From the NCBI GenBank assembly GCA_902385025.1, contig CABMDX010000306.1, positions 1 through 7,638 of the forward strand: 7,638 nt of DNA, in the 5' to 3' direction. The notes under the pieces are model-generated. The model worked only from the letters and a program-made list of their open reading frames with translations, ran no database searches and was not told the origin of the DNA. The stretch's first letter is position 1; every line of letters begins with the position of its first letter. The translations under genes were made by a program, and so were the position numbers. This DNA is from an uncultured archaeon (GTDB lineage Archaea; Halobacteriota; Methanosarcinia; Methanotrichales; Methanotrichaceae). Positions 1 to 6,344 of the stretch are shown piece by piece.

Positions 1-507
1 ATCGATGGCCTGCGCGGCGGAACTGGAGCGGCCCCCAAAGTGATCAGAGATAATGTGGGAATTCCAATCGAGCTTGCCATATCGTCCCTGGATCGGCGCC
101 TGAGAAATGAGGGCATCAGGAACAGATGCTCCATCATCGCTGCAGGCGGCATACGCTGCAGCGCCGACGTCATAAAAGCCATAGCTCTTGGAGCAGATGC
201 AGTTTACATAGGCTCTGCGGCTCTGATTGCCATGGGCTGCAATCTCTGCCAGAAATGCTATACTGGAAAGTGCAACTGGGGAATATGCACTCAGGATCCG
301 CGCCTGGCAGGCAGGCTGAATGTCGATATCGCTTCTCAGCGTCTGGAAAACCTGATACATGCCTGGTCTCATGAGATCGCTGAGATGCTGGGCGGAATGG
401 GCATCAATGCCCTGGAGAGTCTGAGAGGAAACCGCGACCACTTGCGCGGCATTGGCCTGTACGAGTGGGAGCTGGAAGTGCTGGGAATAAAGGGCGCCGG
501 AGAGTGA
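1..507 (+). CDS. gltB: Glutamate synthase large subunit, FMN/Fe-S domain, C-terminal part (5' end outside window)
   Basis: The reading frame is open from the first base, so only the last 168 residues are present. It begins with the glutamate synthase signature D-G-x-R-G-G-T-G-A-A-P (residues 2-12), part of the FMN/2-oxoglutarate-binding TIM barrel. It continues with the barrel end A-A-G-G-I and A-L-G-A-D-A-V, typical of FMN-dependent alpha/beta barrels. Cys80-x5-Cys86-x4-Cys91 matches the spacing of the [3Fe-4S] ligands of known GltB proteins; additional cysteines at 83 and 96 lie in the same loop. The family makes glutamate from 2-oxoglutarate and glutamine-derived ammonia in the cytosol. 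The protein stops soon after the Fe-S loop and the beta-helix domain follows as a separate gene, as in archaeal split glutamate synthases. The stop codon is 6 bases before the next gene. Family assignment is firm; that the missing N-terminus carries a ferredoxin domain, as in many archaeal homologues, is inference. Confidence 0.95.
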   Translation: MDGLRGGTGAAPKVIRDNVGIPIELAISSLDRRLRNEGIRNRCSIIAAGGIRCSADVIKAIALGADAVYIGSAALIAMGCNLCQKCYTGKCNWGICTQDPRLAGRLNVDIASQRLENLIHAWSHEIAEMLGGMGINALESLRGNRDHLRGIGLYEWELEVLGIKGAGE

Positions 508-513
508 AGCGGC

Positions 514-1329
514 ATGGCGAGGGCTCAAATGGCACAGATACAGGCGAAAAAGGCAGCCGAGGCGAAAGGAATGAAGGACATGGTTGAGATCGATGCCACC
601 AACCTGGCAACTAAGGAATTGAATGATTGCCTCAGGGACCTCCTGCTTGCCGGCACAAAAAGAGCAGTGATCAGAAATGTCTTCGGCCAGAGGTATATCG
701 GCACCAGGCTCTACACTCCCGAGCACCTGAAGATGGATATTGAGATCTATGGAAGAGCGGGCAATGTCCTGGCAGCCTTCCTCTTTGGACACAATATCCT
801 TGTGCATTGCAATGCTCAGGACGGCTTTGGTAACACCATGGATGCAGGAGAAATTGTCGTGGAGGGTAGAGCAGGAGACGTAGTAGGCTTCTCCATGCGC
901 GGAGGCAAGATCTTCATTCGGGACAGCGTCGGCTACAGAACCGCTCTGCACATGAAGGAATACGAGGATAAAAGGCCAGTTTTGATCGTTGGCGGCACAT
1001 CCCAGGATTTCCTGGGTGAGTATATGGCTGGCGGGATTGTGATTCTTCTCGGTCTTCATGGCGAGTCTCACAAAGGGAACTTCATAGGAACCGGGATGCA
1101 TGGGGGCGTGATTTACCTGCGCGGAAGCGTTGATCAGACGCAGGTGGGAAGTCAAGTGGAAATCTCGCCTCTGGATGATGAGGACAGGCAGATCGTGGAG
1201 CATTATGTCTCCGAGTTCCTTTTGCGCTTTCCAGAGATCGATTTCTCTGTAGAAGAGATCATGAAGGATAATTTCATCAGGCTCTCGCCCAAGTCGAAGA
1301 GGCCTTACAGTAAGCTTTATGCTTATTAA
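514..1329 (+). CDS. Glutamate synthase GXGXG (beta-helix) domain protein
   Basis: A 271-residue protein corresponding to the C-terminal beta-helix domain of bacterial glutamate synthase, here a free-standing subunit. Glycine-rich turns recur through residues 80-205 (G-R-A-G near 80 and 118, M-R-G-G near 128, M-A-G-G near 171, M-H-G-G near 195), the signature of the right-handed beta-helix. In GltB this domain is structural and helps hold the ammonia tunnel between the glutaminase and synthase sites. The same fold occurs in subunit C of formylmethanofuran dehydrogenase, but the adjacent FMN-domain gene favours glutamate synthase. The chosen ATG has GGAGAG at 499-504, 9 bases upstream, inside the end of the preceding gene. 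Methionines at residues 6, 20 and 23 are possible later starts, since the first 22 residues are a charged, low-complexity extension. It is co-transcribed with its neighbours, with 6 bases before and 11 after. Confidence 0.9.
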   Translation: MARAQMAQIQAKKAAEAKGMKDMVEIDATNLATKELNDCLRDLLLAGTKRAVIRNVFGQRYIGTRLYTPEHLKMDIEIYGRAGNVLAAFLFGHNILVHCNAQDGFGNTMDAGEIVVEGRAGDVVGFSMRGGKIFIRDSVGYRTALHMKEYEDKRPVLIVGGTSQDFLGEYMAGGIVILLGLHGESHKGNFIGTGMHGGVIYLRGSVDQTQVGSQVEISPLDDEDRQIVEHYVSEFLLRFPEIDFSVEEIMKDNFIRLSPKSKRPYSKLYAY

Positions 1330-1343
1330 GAGGGATTAAATTG
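1330..1343 (+). promoter_or_regulatory. Ribosome binding site supporting a TTG start
   Basis: GAGGGA (1330-1335) lies 5 bases ahead of TTG at 1341. No in-frame ATG or GTG occurs before the first cysteine motif of the ferredoxin, so this site decides the start in favour of TTG. Confidence 0.6.
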
Positions 1344-1778
1344 CCAGTTTATGTTGATATCAGCAGATGTATTGGCTGCCGCTCCTGCGAGGTGGCCTGC
1401 AAGCGCGTGCATGGAGGCAAGGGGCACGTCAATGTGCATATGGCCGGAGATCATGCCTCAGTTCCGGTTTTCTGCCACCACTGCGAGGAGGCGACATGCA
1501 CCATGGCCTGCTACACTGGAGCGCTTCATAAGGACGGAGAGCGCACGGCCTTCGATGTGGAGAAATGCACCGGCTGCGGCCTATGCAGGCTGGCCTGTCC
1601 CTTCGGTGTGGTCTGGTCGGATAAGATCGCCCACAAATGCGACCTGTGCATAGGCCGGGAGATGCCCACCTGCATTACAACCTGTCCTGCCAATGCATTG
1701 AGCACCGATTTTGAGCTGGCCTCGCGGCGCGCTCGCACCCGGGCGGCCATGATTGCAGCCCATGGAGGTAGAAGATGA
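1341..1778 (+). CDS. Four-cluster [4Fe-4S] ferredoxin, HycB/DmsB/CooF-like electron-transfer subunit
   Basis: A 145-residue protein with sixteen cysteines in four groups: C10/13/16/20 (CxxCxxCxxxC), C45/48/53/57 (CxxCx4CxxxC), C76/79/82/86 (CxxCxxCxxxCP) and C100/103/111/115 (CxxCx7CxxxCP). This is the layout of the electron-transfer subunits of the DmsB, HycB and CooF kind, which relay electrons through four [4Fe-4S] clusters. The protein is short for that group because it lacks a long C-terminal tail. No signal peptide or membrane segment is visible, so it should be cytosolic. Translation starts at TTG with a good ribosome site, and its last four bases overlap the next gene. Placement directly after the glutamate synthase genes suggests that it carries electrons to or from that enzyme; this is inference, since such proteins also serve hydrogenases, CO dehydrogenase and formate dehydrogenase. 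Confidence 0.88.
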   Translation: MPVYVDISRCIGCRSCEVACKRVHGGKGHVNVHMAGDHASVPVFCHHCEEATCTMACYTGALHKDGERTAFDVEKCTGCGLCRLACPFGVVWSDKIAHKCDLCIGREMPTCITTCPANALSTDFELASRRARTRAAMIAAHGGRR

Positions 1779-2194
1779 TCAAAGTTGATGCGAGCAAGTG
1801 TCTGGGTTGCTTCTCATGCTCCAATGTTTGCCCAAGCCAGAACATCACTCGCAATGAGACTGCAGAGCAGAGGAGCGTTCACTGGAAGAAGTGCAAAGAG
1901 GAGTGCGATCTGTGTGTCGAGTTTTGCCCTGCAAAAGCACTGACGCTGGTTCCATTCGATGAGTCGGCTCCGGAGTCATTGCTCACATTTGACCTTGTGA
2001 GCTGCAAGATCTGCAAATCGCGCTATGCCACGATGCCCATGCTGAAGCGGATCGAATCTGTTCTGCCGGCCAATCTGCAAAAGGACTCTACGGGCCTTGA
2101 TTGGATCTGGATCTGTCCTGTATGCCGGCGCAGCATAGAGGCAGAGAGGGCCACCAAGCAGATGGTGCTGGGAAGGAGCAGGAAGAGCCCCTGA
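1775..2194 (+). CDS. Two-cluster ferredoxin with C-terminal CxxC...CxxC knuckle, HycF-like
   Basis: A 139-residue protein. C9/12/15/19-P is a standard [4Fe-4S] motif. C40/44/47/51-P is the second, with one extra residue between its first two cysteines (CxxxCxxCxxxCP). A C-terminal half follows with C77-x2-C80 and C114-P-V-C117-R, a pattern like the metal-binding knuckle at the end of HycF-type hydrogenase ferredoxins. It probably passes electrons between the four-cluster partner and an enzyme in the cytosol. Start is ATG 1775, overlapping the previous stop as ATGA, with a strong GGAGGT at 1764-1769 five bases upstream, so the two ferredoxins are translationally coupled. It is the last gene of the operon. 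Whether the C-terminal cysteines bind zinc or iron cannot be told from sequence. Confidence 0.85.
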   Translation: MIKVDASKCLGCFSCSNVCPSQNITRNETAEQRSVHWKKCKEECDLCVEFCPAKALTLVPFDESAPESLLTFDLVSCKICKSRYATMPMLKRIESVLPANLQKDSTGLDWIWICPVCRRSIEAERATKQMVLGRSRKSP

Positions 2195-2201
2195 TTAAAG
2201 C

Positions 2202-2239
2202 CAGGAAAAGAGCTGCTTCCTGATAGTTTTTTATTTTTA
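2202..2239 (+). terminator. Hairpin plus T-tract ending the glutamate synthase operon
   Basis: Stem CAGGAA (2202-2207) pairs with TTCCTG (2217-2222) around a 9-base loop. Within five bases follows TTTTTTATTTTT (about 2227-2238). It starts 8 bases after the last stop codon of the plus-strand operon and sits in the short gap between convergent genes. Read on the minus strand the tract is A-rich, so it should serve the plus-strand operon only. Confidence 0.7.
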
Positions 2240-2249
2240 TCATAGAATC

Positions 2250-3659
2250 CTAAATCTCAAACCTCTGCCCGCGCACTGGGATGACAACATTTTCGATTGC
2301 AAGCCTTTTTAGACCGCATGCCATAGCCCTTGCAGCCACAGGCTCACCGTGAACGACAAATGCATGTTCGGGCCGCCCCGGTATCGCTCCAATGAATTCA
2401 AGCAGCTCTTTTTCATCTGCGTGTGCGCTGTAGCCCTCTATCGCCTCGACCTTTGCCACAACAGCATGCTCCTCCCCATAAATGCGCACATGCTTCTCTC
2501 CATCCATCAGCTTGCGGCCCAGGGTGTCTTCCGCCTGATAGCCGACAAAGAGAATTGTTGTATTTCGGTCGCCAATGTGGTTGCGCAGATGGTGCAACAC
2601 CCTTCCGCCCTCGCACATCCCAGAGGCGCTGATGATGATGGCCGGTTCCCTGATTCCATTGAGCTTCTTGGAGTCATCTGCGCTGTGAGTGTACTTGAGC
2701 ATGGAAAAGCCGAAGGGGTCTTTTTGCCCGTCATGCAGCAGAAGCTCATGGGTCTCCTCATCATAGCATTCTGGATGCTGGCGGAAGATCTCGGTCACGT
2801 TGGTAGCCAGGGGGCTGTCGACATACACCGGAAGGGCAGGAATCCTTTTTTCGTCCATCAATTCGTGCAGGTGATATACAACGTCCTGCGTCCTGCCGAC
2901 GGCAAAGGCGGGGATGATCAGGAGGCCTCTATTTCTTGCCGTTTCATTTACAATTTGGCAGAGCTTTTCCTTTGCTTTTTCGATTGGCTCATGACTGCGG
3001 CCACCGTAGGTGGACTCAGTTATAAGGATATCAGCGCGGCCAAACGAATCGGGATCCCGCACAACTGCCGCTCCTTTTCGCCCCACGTCACCTGTGAATG
3101 CCAGTGTCCTCGTCACCGACTTTCCATTTTGCTCCTCAGTGATCTCCAGGGCAACCGTGGCAGAACCGAGAATATGCCCAGCATTCCGAAATGTCAGTCT
3201 CATGCCTGGCAGGATCTGGATGGGGCGCCTGTATTCCACGGTTTGAAATAATCGCAATGCTGCGGTGGCATCCTGCACAGTGTAGGGCGGCTCTATGGGC
3301 GGCAGTCCCTGCCTCCTATTCAGCTTGCTCACAAACCTGGCATCCGCCTCCTGAAGAGATGCCGAGTCGCGGAGCATGGCGCTGCATAGATCGCGGGTTG
3401 CGGATGTGCAGTAAATGCTTCCGTCAAAGCCATTCTTCACCAGCAGAGGCAGTTTTCCAGAGTGGTCTATGTGGGCGTGAGAGAGAACTATGGCATCTAT
3501 GCTCTTTGCATTAAAGGGCATTTCCGCGTTGAGGCTGCGCGATTCCTGCCTTTTGCCCTGAAACAGTCCACAGTCCAATAAGACTCGTACTCCATTTGCC
3601 TCAACCAGATGCATCGAGCCTGTGACAGTCTGTGCGGCGCCCCAGAATTGCAATATCAT
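2250..3659 (-). CDS. Metallo-beta-lactamase/beta-CASP ribonuclease, archaeal CPSF-like without KH domains
   Basis: A 469-residue cytosolic protein, counted from ATG 3659. The metallo-beta-lactamase core shows Asp29 in L-L-D-C-G, the zinc motif H61-x-H63-x-D65-H66, His162 in A-G-H-I-L-G-S and Asp191 in T-G-D-V-G. The beta-CASP insert shows Glu215 (T-E-S-T-Y-G), the H-H pair at 356-357 after S-G-M-C-E-G-G-R, and His413 in S-A-H-A-D; V-H-G-E follows near 437. All catalytic residues are present and the length is right for the stand-alone group that includes the Thermus RNase TTHA0252 and archaeal aCPSF2. These proteins cleave or trim RNA. There is no N-terminal KH region, so it is not the aCPSF1 termination factor. 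An in-frame GTG at 3680 would add seven unconserved residues. ATG 3659 is preferred because the conserved fold begins there and a TATA-like box lies about 28 bases upstream, fitting a leaderless transcript. It faces the plus-strand operon and is transcribed alone. Confidence 0.92.
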   Translation of the reverse strand: MILQFWGAAQTVTGSMHLVEANGVRVLLDCGLFQGKRQESRSLNAEMPFNAKSIDAIVLSHAHIDHSGKLPLLVKNGFDGSIYCTSATRDLCSAMLRDSASLQEADARFVSKLNRRQGLPPIEPPYTVQDATAALRLFQTVEYRRPIQILPGMRLTFRNAGHILGSATVALEITEEQNGKSVTRTLAFTGDVGRKGAAVVRDPDSFGRADILITESTYGGRSHEPIEKAKEKLCQIVNETARNRGLLIIPAFAVGRTQDVVYHLHELMDEKRIPALPVYVDSPLATNVTEIFRQHPECYDEETHELLLHDGQKDPFGFSMLKYTHSADDSKKLNGIREPAIIISASGMCEGGRVLHHLRNHIGDRNTTILFVGYQAEDTLGRKLMDGEKHVRIYGEEHAVVAKVEAIEGYSAHADEKELLEFIGAIPGRPEHAFVVHGEPVAARAMACGLKRLAIENVVIPVRGQRFEI

Positions 3660-3683
3660 CCAGATACAATCATGATTCACGGG

Positions 3684-3693
3684 TTTTAAGTTT
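3684..3693 (-). promoter_or_regulatory. TATA-like box for the beta-CASP ribonuclease gene
   Basis: On the minus strand this reads AAACTTAAAA, centred about 28 bases before ATG 3659. That is the archaeal distance between TATA box and transcription start, so the start codon would coincide with the 5' end of the mRNA. No ribosome site is visible upstream of that ATG, which agrees with a leaderless message. The box lies too close to GTG 3680 to serve it as a start. Confidence 0.5.
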
Positions 3694-3837
3694 ATCCTTG
3701 AGCCTTTAATCTTCGTTATCCTTTTTCAGAAAATGCCCAAATAACTTTTGCATATCTGACCGCTCTATCCATTATGGAATGAACTTTTGACAACTTCGCA
3801 CCATCGATTTACCTGCATCGGATAAACCGAAAAAAGA

Positions 3838-3867
3838 GACTTGGAATCAGGCACATAATTCCAGGTC
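3838..3867 (+). promoter_or_regulatory. Inverted repeat ahead of a TATA box, possible operator
   Basis: GACTTGGAAT (3838-3847) and ATTCCAGGTC (3858-3867) form a 10-bp inverted repeat with one T-G wobble and a 10-base centre. It ends about 18 bases before the TATA box at 3885 and is not preserved in copy B of the module. It could be a regulator site or simply a hairpin; there is no T-tract after it. Confidence 0.35.
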
Positions 3868-3883
3868 TCCCTAGGTCAAAGGC

Positions 3884-3901
3884 ATATTTATAAAATGTGC
3901 T
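3884..3901 (+). promoter_or_regulatory. TATA box region of module copy A
   Basis: ATATTTATAAAATGTGCT contains TTTATAAA, close to the methanogen TATA consensus. Transcription would start near 3912-3916, giving a leader of roughly 130 bases before the pentapeptide-repeat gene. Further weak AT-rich boxes lie at about 3950-3959 and 3978-3986, so the true start is uncertain. Confidence 0.45.
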
Positions 3902-4046
3902 GGCCCCTTATAGTGGATTAGAGCATCATATGCGGTTAGTGCATGCGACTTTTATTATACAAAATGGTTCTGTGACATTTTTAAAGTTTTCATCAAAAAA
4001 TTTAATTCTCATAAGATTGTATCCTGGTCGTAGGTAGGAGATCCAA
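3902..4046 (+). other. AT-rich leader of the pentapeptide-repeat gene, with ribosome site and a non-standard ACG start
   Basis: No ORF is seen here. The stretch ends with GGTAGGAG (4033-4040), six bases ahead of ACG at 4047. Read from 4047 in the frame of the downstream gene, the codons give a Lys at position 3, a run of Ile, Leu, Val and Ala, and then V-H-G before an acidic stretch: a typical signal peptide. The frame is closed by TAG at 4035, so 4047 is the natural start position although the codon is ACG, not ATG. Confidence 0.55.
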
Positions 4047-4079
4047 ACGCCCAAACTAACTGCTCTCATCATTCTGATA

Positions 4080-5564
4080 TTGGTGGTATTGCCTCTGGCA
4101 GTTCATGGAGATGAGGCCTCATCTAAGAACACACTCCAAGAGGTTAAAGCTAGCGAAATCCTCGCTAAAATCAAGATGGGTGACCCAGTAGAATACAGTC
4201 ATGTAATAGTTCGAGGAGATTTAGATCTGAGCAAGCTAGATCTGCCAACAAAGCGCGTTAATAGAACCTTGTCAAACCAAATTTGGGGTTTATCAGAAAC
4301 ATCGAAAATTATTGTATCTCCTATTAAAATAAACGATTCATCATTTGATGGATTTGTGAGCTTCAGCAACGCATTTTTCAATGAAGAAATCGACTTCTCT
4401 GACTCAAATTTTACTAAAGATGTCAGCTTCATTGGAGCCACGTTCAGTGGGTATGCCGACCTCGGACGGGCCAAGTTCTATGGGGTGGCCGATTTCAAAG
4501 GAACCACGTTCAGCGGCTTTGCCAACTTCGTAGGTGCCACATTTATCGGGTATGCCGAGTTCACGAGTGCCTTCATCGGGTATGCCCAATTTGCGAGCGC
4601 CACATTCAGCATGCCTGCCAGCTTTTTTACGACTATATTTGGAGAAGCCAATTTCATGGATATCACATTTCGCAGGTATGCCCAATTCACGAGCGCCACA
4701 TTCAGCAGGGAGGCAGACTTCACGAGTGCCACGTTCAGCGAGGAAGCAGACTTCATGAATGCTAATTTTTGGGAGCTGGCCTATTTCAGGGGAGCCATAT
4801 TCAATGGCATAGCCAACTTTGCGCGCTCCAACTTTTATGGAACAGCAAATTTTGAATCCATAGAGTTCAGTAAAGATGCAATCCTTAATGAAATTGAGTT
4901 CAGGGACATCACTAGCTTCGATAACAGTCAATTCAATGAAAAAGCTCTTTTCGAAAATGTGATTTTTAAGAGCAAGTTTTCGCTAAATAAAACTAGATAT
5001 AATAAGTTATATATTAGATGGTATAATATTAAAGATAGCGTGATTTACGACGATGAAGCCTATATGTCTCTGATGAAAAACTTTAGAGATTTGGGCTATT
5101 TCGAGGACTATGATGGCTGCTACTTCCAGTACAGGAAAGAGCATAGAGGGCAACCCTGGCCTCTTGTAAATGGCGTGGATGAACCAATTCTGAAAAGCAT
5201 TGATTTTCTTCTTGAATGGTTTTATGGCTACGGCACAAGGCCCATCAATGCCATATACTTCTCCATAGCCATAATCATAGTTTTCGGGATCTTTTGGAGA
5301 GCTATCGGCTTGGGCGGACCGGATAATGTGACTGGAGAGGATAACGACGACTGGGAAAGGCCAGATGATATACTGGATATACTAAGTTTCAGCGCTACCG
5401 TATTCCTCTCTGGCACGAGACTCTTTATAGATCCTCCAGACCTCCCTCGGATAAGGGGACGATCTAGATCTCTGGTAAAGAAGTCCTTCACCGTAGAAAG
5501 AATCCTAGGTGCACTCTTCTCAATTCTGTTCTTCCTGGCTATCAGCAGGACCGTAGTGAGATAA
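4080..5564 (+). CDS. Pentapeptide-repeat protein with C-terminal two-helix channel-like domain
   Basis: Coordinates use the first standard start (TTG 4080, 494 residues), but the true start is probably ACG 4047, adding 11 residues that complete a signal peptide. Residues 20-100 form a lead-in domain (V-I-V-R-G-D-L-D-L-S-K-L-D-L). Residues about 100-300 are degenerate repeats of the form A-T-F-x-x-x-A-D-F-x-x, 11 residues per unit in most copies, predicted to stack as a square beta-helix. A conserved linker follows (Y-M-S-L-M-K-N-F-R-D-L-G, then C-Y-F-Q-Y-R near 347-352). Two hydrophobic helices (389-409 and 473-491) flank S-F-S-A-T-V-F-L-S-G-T-R at 436-447. This is where related proteins carry a K+-channel-like pore loop, but here no T-x-G-Y-G filter is seen. 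The repeat part would lie outside the cell and the C-terminus in the membrane. Substrate and function are unknown. It stands alone, with no close neighbour on either side, and is AT-richer than the glutamate synthase genes. Confidence 0.85.
   Translation: MVVLPLAVHGDEASSKNTLQEVKASEILAKIKMGDPVEYSHVIVRGDLDLSKLDLPTKRVNRTLSNQIWGLSETSKIIVSPIKINDSSFDGFVSFSNAFFNEEIDFSDSNFTKDVSFIGATFSGYADLGRAKFYGVADFKGTTFSGFANFVGATFIGYAEFTSAFIGYAQFASATFSMPASFFTTIFGEANFMDITFRRYAQFTSATFSREADFTSATFSEEADFMNANFWELAYFRGAIFNGIANFARSNFYGTANFESIEFSKDAILNEIEFRDITSFDNSQFNEKALFENVIFKSKFSLNKTRYNKLYIRWYNIKDSVIYDDEAYMSLMKNFRDLGYFEDYDGCYFQYRKEHRGQPWPLVNGVDEPILKSIDFLLEWFYGYGTRPINAIYFSIAIIIVFGIFWRAIGLGGPDNVTGEDNDDWERPDDILDILSFSATVFLSGTRLFIDPPDLPRIRGRSRSLVKKSFTVERILGALFSILFFLAISRTVVR
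4434..4865 (+). repeat. 33-bp coding repeats in the pentapeptide-repeat gene
   Basis: About thirteen consecutive units of mostly 33 bases encode the 11-residue motif. Several are alike at DNA level, for example TTCACGAG-GCCAC-TTCAGC at 4687-4708 and 4720-4739, with TTCACGAGTGCC again near 4560. Two units (residues 164-173 and 185-194) are one codon short. The closeness of some units suggests recent in-gene duplication. Confidence 0.7.
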
Positions 5565-5835
5565 GTGATCCTTACGAAACATAGCACGACTGATACTATG
5601 ATCAGAATAGCTCGACAAAATTGAAGTGCTAATTTGCAGTCTGTCGCGATCTCTTCATATGTCCCACTCTGCTCACGGTTTGATCTGTATGCTTGTGTTC
5701 AATGCAAACGATAATAGTTATCTGATTTCGGTCATTATCTATCCTGATTAGAATGAACACCCTCCTTTAAGTTATGGTGCCCCAGAAACATTCAACCTCG
5801 TAGAGCCTAAAGCTCTCTTCAAGGATTGCACAGTT
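5565..5835 (+). other. Intergenic stretch without a recognisable gene
   Basis: About 270 bases with frequent stops in all frames. Small inverted repeats occur (CTGAT at 5590-5594 with ATCAG at 5601-5605; AGAGC with GCTCT near 5799-5813), but neither is followed by a T-tract. No tRNA and no copy of the promoter module seen at 3721 and 6685 is visible. Confidence 0.5.
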
Positions 5836-5837
5836 AA

Positions 5838-5879
5838 GATTATATCTATTTGCAGCACAAACACATTAGGTGGTTTTTA
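5838..5879 (+). promoter_or_regulatory. Promoter and ribosome site of the 114-residue unknown gene
   Basis: A TATA-like ATTATATC (5839-5846) is followed by AGGTGG (5868-5873), six bases before ATG 5880. The ribosome site decides the start: a TTG at 5850 in the same frame has none and lies too close to the TATA box. Confidence 0.5.
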
Positions 5880-6224
5880 ATGGGAAAAGACATACGCAAT
5901 ACTGAAATTGCTCGCGCTATTGAAGCCTATTTTGATGCAACCGCTCAGGGAAATGAAGGGGATTCCGAAATAGAATTGTTGGAGTTGGAGGGTAGCGCGC
6001 TTAAATATAAAATCAAAGTTAGGCATCGCCAAACGCAAAAAATCCGTATTCCCGGAGATGGAAAGAAGACCATAGTTATTTACAGCCTCACTGAAAACGT
6101 GGAGGGAATAATTGATGTATTGCATCCTGATCCAAAGGACCTGAAGGTCTGCTTCAATTCACCTGTTGGAAAATTATGCGTTAACTTAGACGATCTTATT
6201 AAAATAATCGCCGCAGCAATATGA
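5880..6224 (+). CDS. Hypothetical protein, 114 residues
   Basis: I do not recognise this family. The protein is soluble, with no signal peptide, membrane helix or cysteine motif. Residues 1-22 look helical, 30-60 look like beta strands rich in alternating charge (L-K-Y-K-I-K-V-R-H-R), and a glycine turn (P-G-D-G-K-K) follows. The end is strand-like and then amphipathic (L-D-D-L-I-K-I-I-A-A-A-I). Codon use is consistent with a real gene and the ATG has a good ribosome site. It stands alone: about 315 bases separate it from the gene before and about 715 from the gene after. A T-run at 6283 may end its transcript. A small alpha/beta protein of unknown role is all that can be said. Confidence 0.7.
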   Translation: MGKDIRNTEIARAIEAYFDATAQGNEGDSEIELLELEGSALKYKIKVRHRQTQKIRIPGDGKKTIVIYSLTENVEGIIDVLHPDPKDLKVCFNSPVGKLCVNLDDLIKIIAAAI

Positions 6225-6282
6225 TTTTGATCGAGCTGATTTCGGCTCCTGGTAGTATGTGTAACCTGCAATCCATACCCTC

Positions 6283-6288
6283 TTTTTT
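6283..6288 (+). terminator. Oligo-T tract after the 114-residue gene
   Basis: CCCTCTTTTTTCG contains six T in a row about 60 bases after the stop codon. Archaea often terminate at such tracts without a hairpin. A weak 5-bp inverted repeat (GTATG 6255-6259, CATAC 6274-6278) lies just before it. Confidence 0.35.
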
Positions 6289-6312
6289 CGATATGCGTCA
6301 AATGTTGAGATA

Positions 6313-6323
6313 TCATTATAAGT
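6313..6323 (+). promoter_or_regulatory. TATA-like box ahead of the GC-rich island
   Basis: CATTATAAG lies in an AT-rich strip immediately before the GC-rich island. Its centre is about 28 bases before ATG 6347, the normal distance to an archaeal transcription start. It would give a transcript beginning at about 6345. Confidence 0.4.
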
Positions 6324-6344
6324 AGACTTCCAGGCTCAAAGCTC

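Larger units (their letters stand above)
3721..3901 (+). repeat. Non-coding promoter module, copy A
   Basis: This stretch aligns almost without gaps to 6685-6867, at very roughly 60% identity by hand. Shared blocks are TTATGGA followed by ATGAA, GACAA, ATCGA, GCATCGGATA followed by AC-GA-AA, and finally CAAA-GCATA-TTATAAA ending in ATGTGCT. The last block contains the TATA box at 3885-3893. Both copies lie upstream of a plus-strand accessory gene and hold no plausible ORF. A duplicated regulatory region or a decayed mobile element would both fit. Confidence 0.65.

Noticed and set aside
2349..3251. A 300-codon open frame on the plus strand opposite the beta-CASP nuclease
   Set aside because: The minus-strand frame carries all catalytic motifs of a known family. 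The plus-strand frame is only its mirror, with no recognisable domain and no ribosome site.
4404..4931. A 175-codon minus-strand frame inside the pentapeptide-repeat gene
   Set aside because: Its apparent repeats arise from the 33-bp repeats on the opposite strand. The plus-strand repeats have the proper A-T-F/A-D-F pattern.
5850..5879. TTG 5850 as the start of the 114-residue protein
   Set aside because: It has no ribosome site and lies too close to the TATA box, whereas ATG 5880 has AGGTGG at ideal distance.
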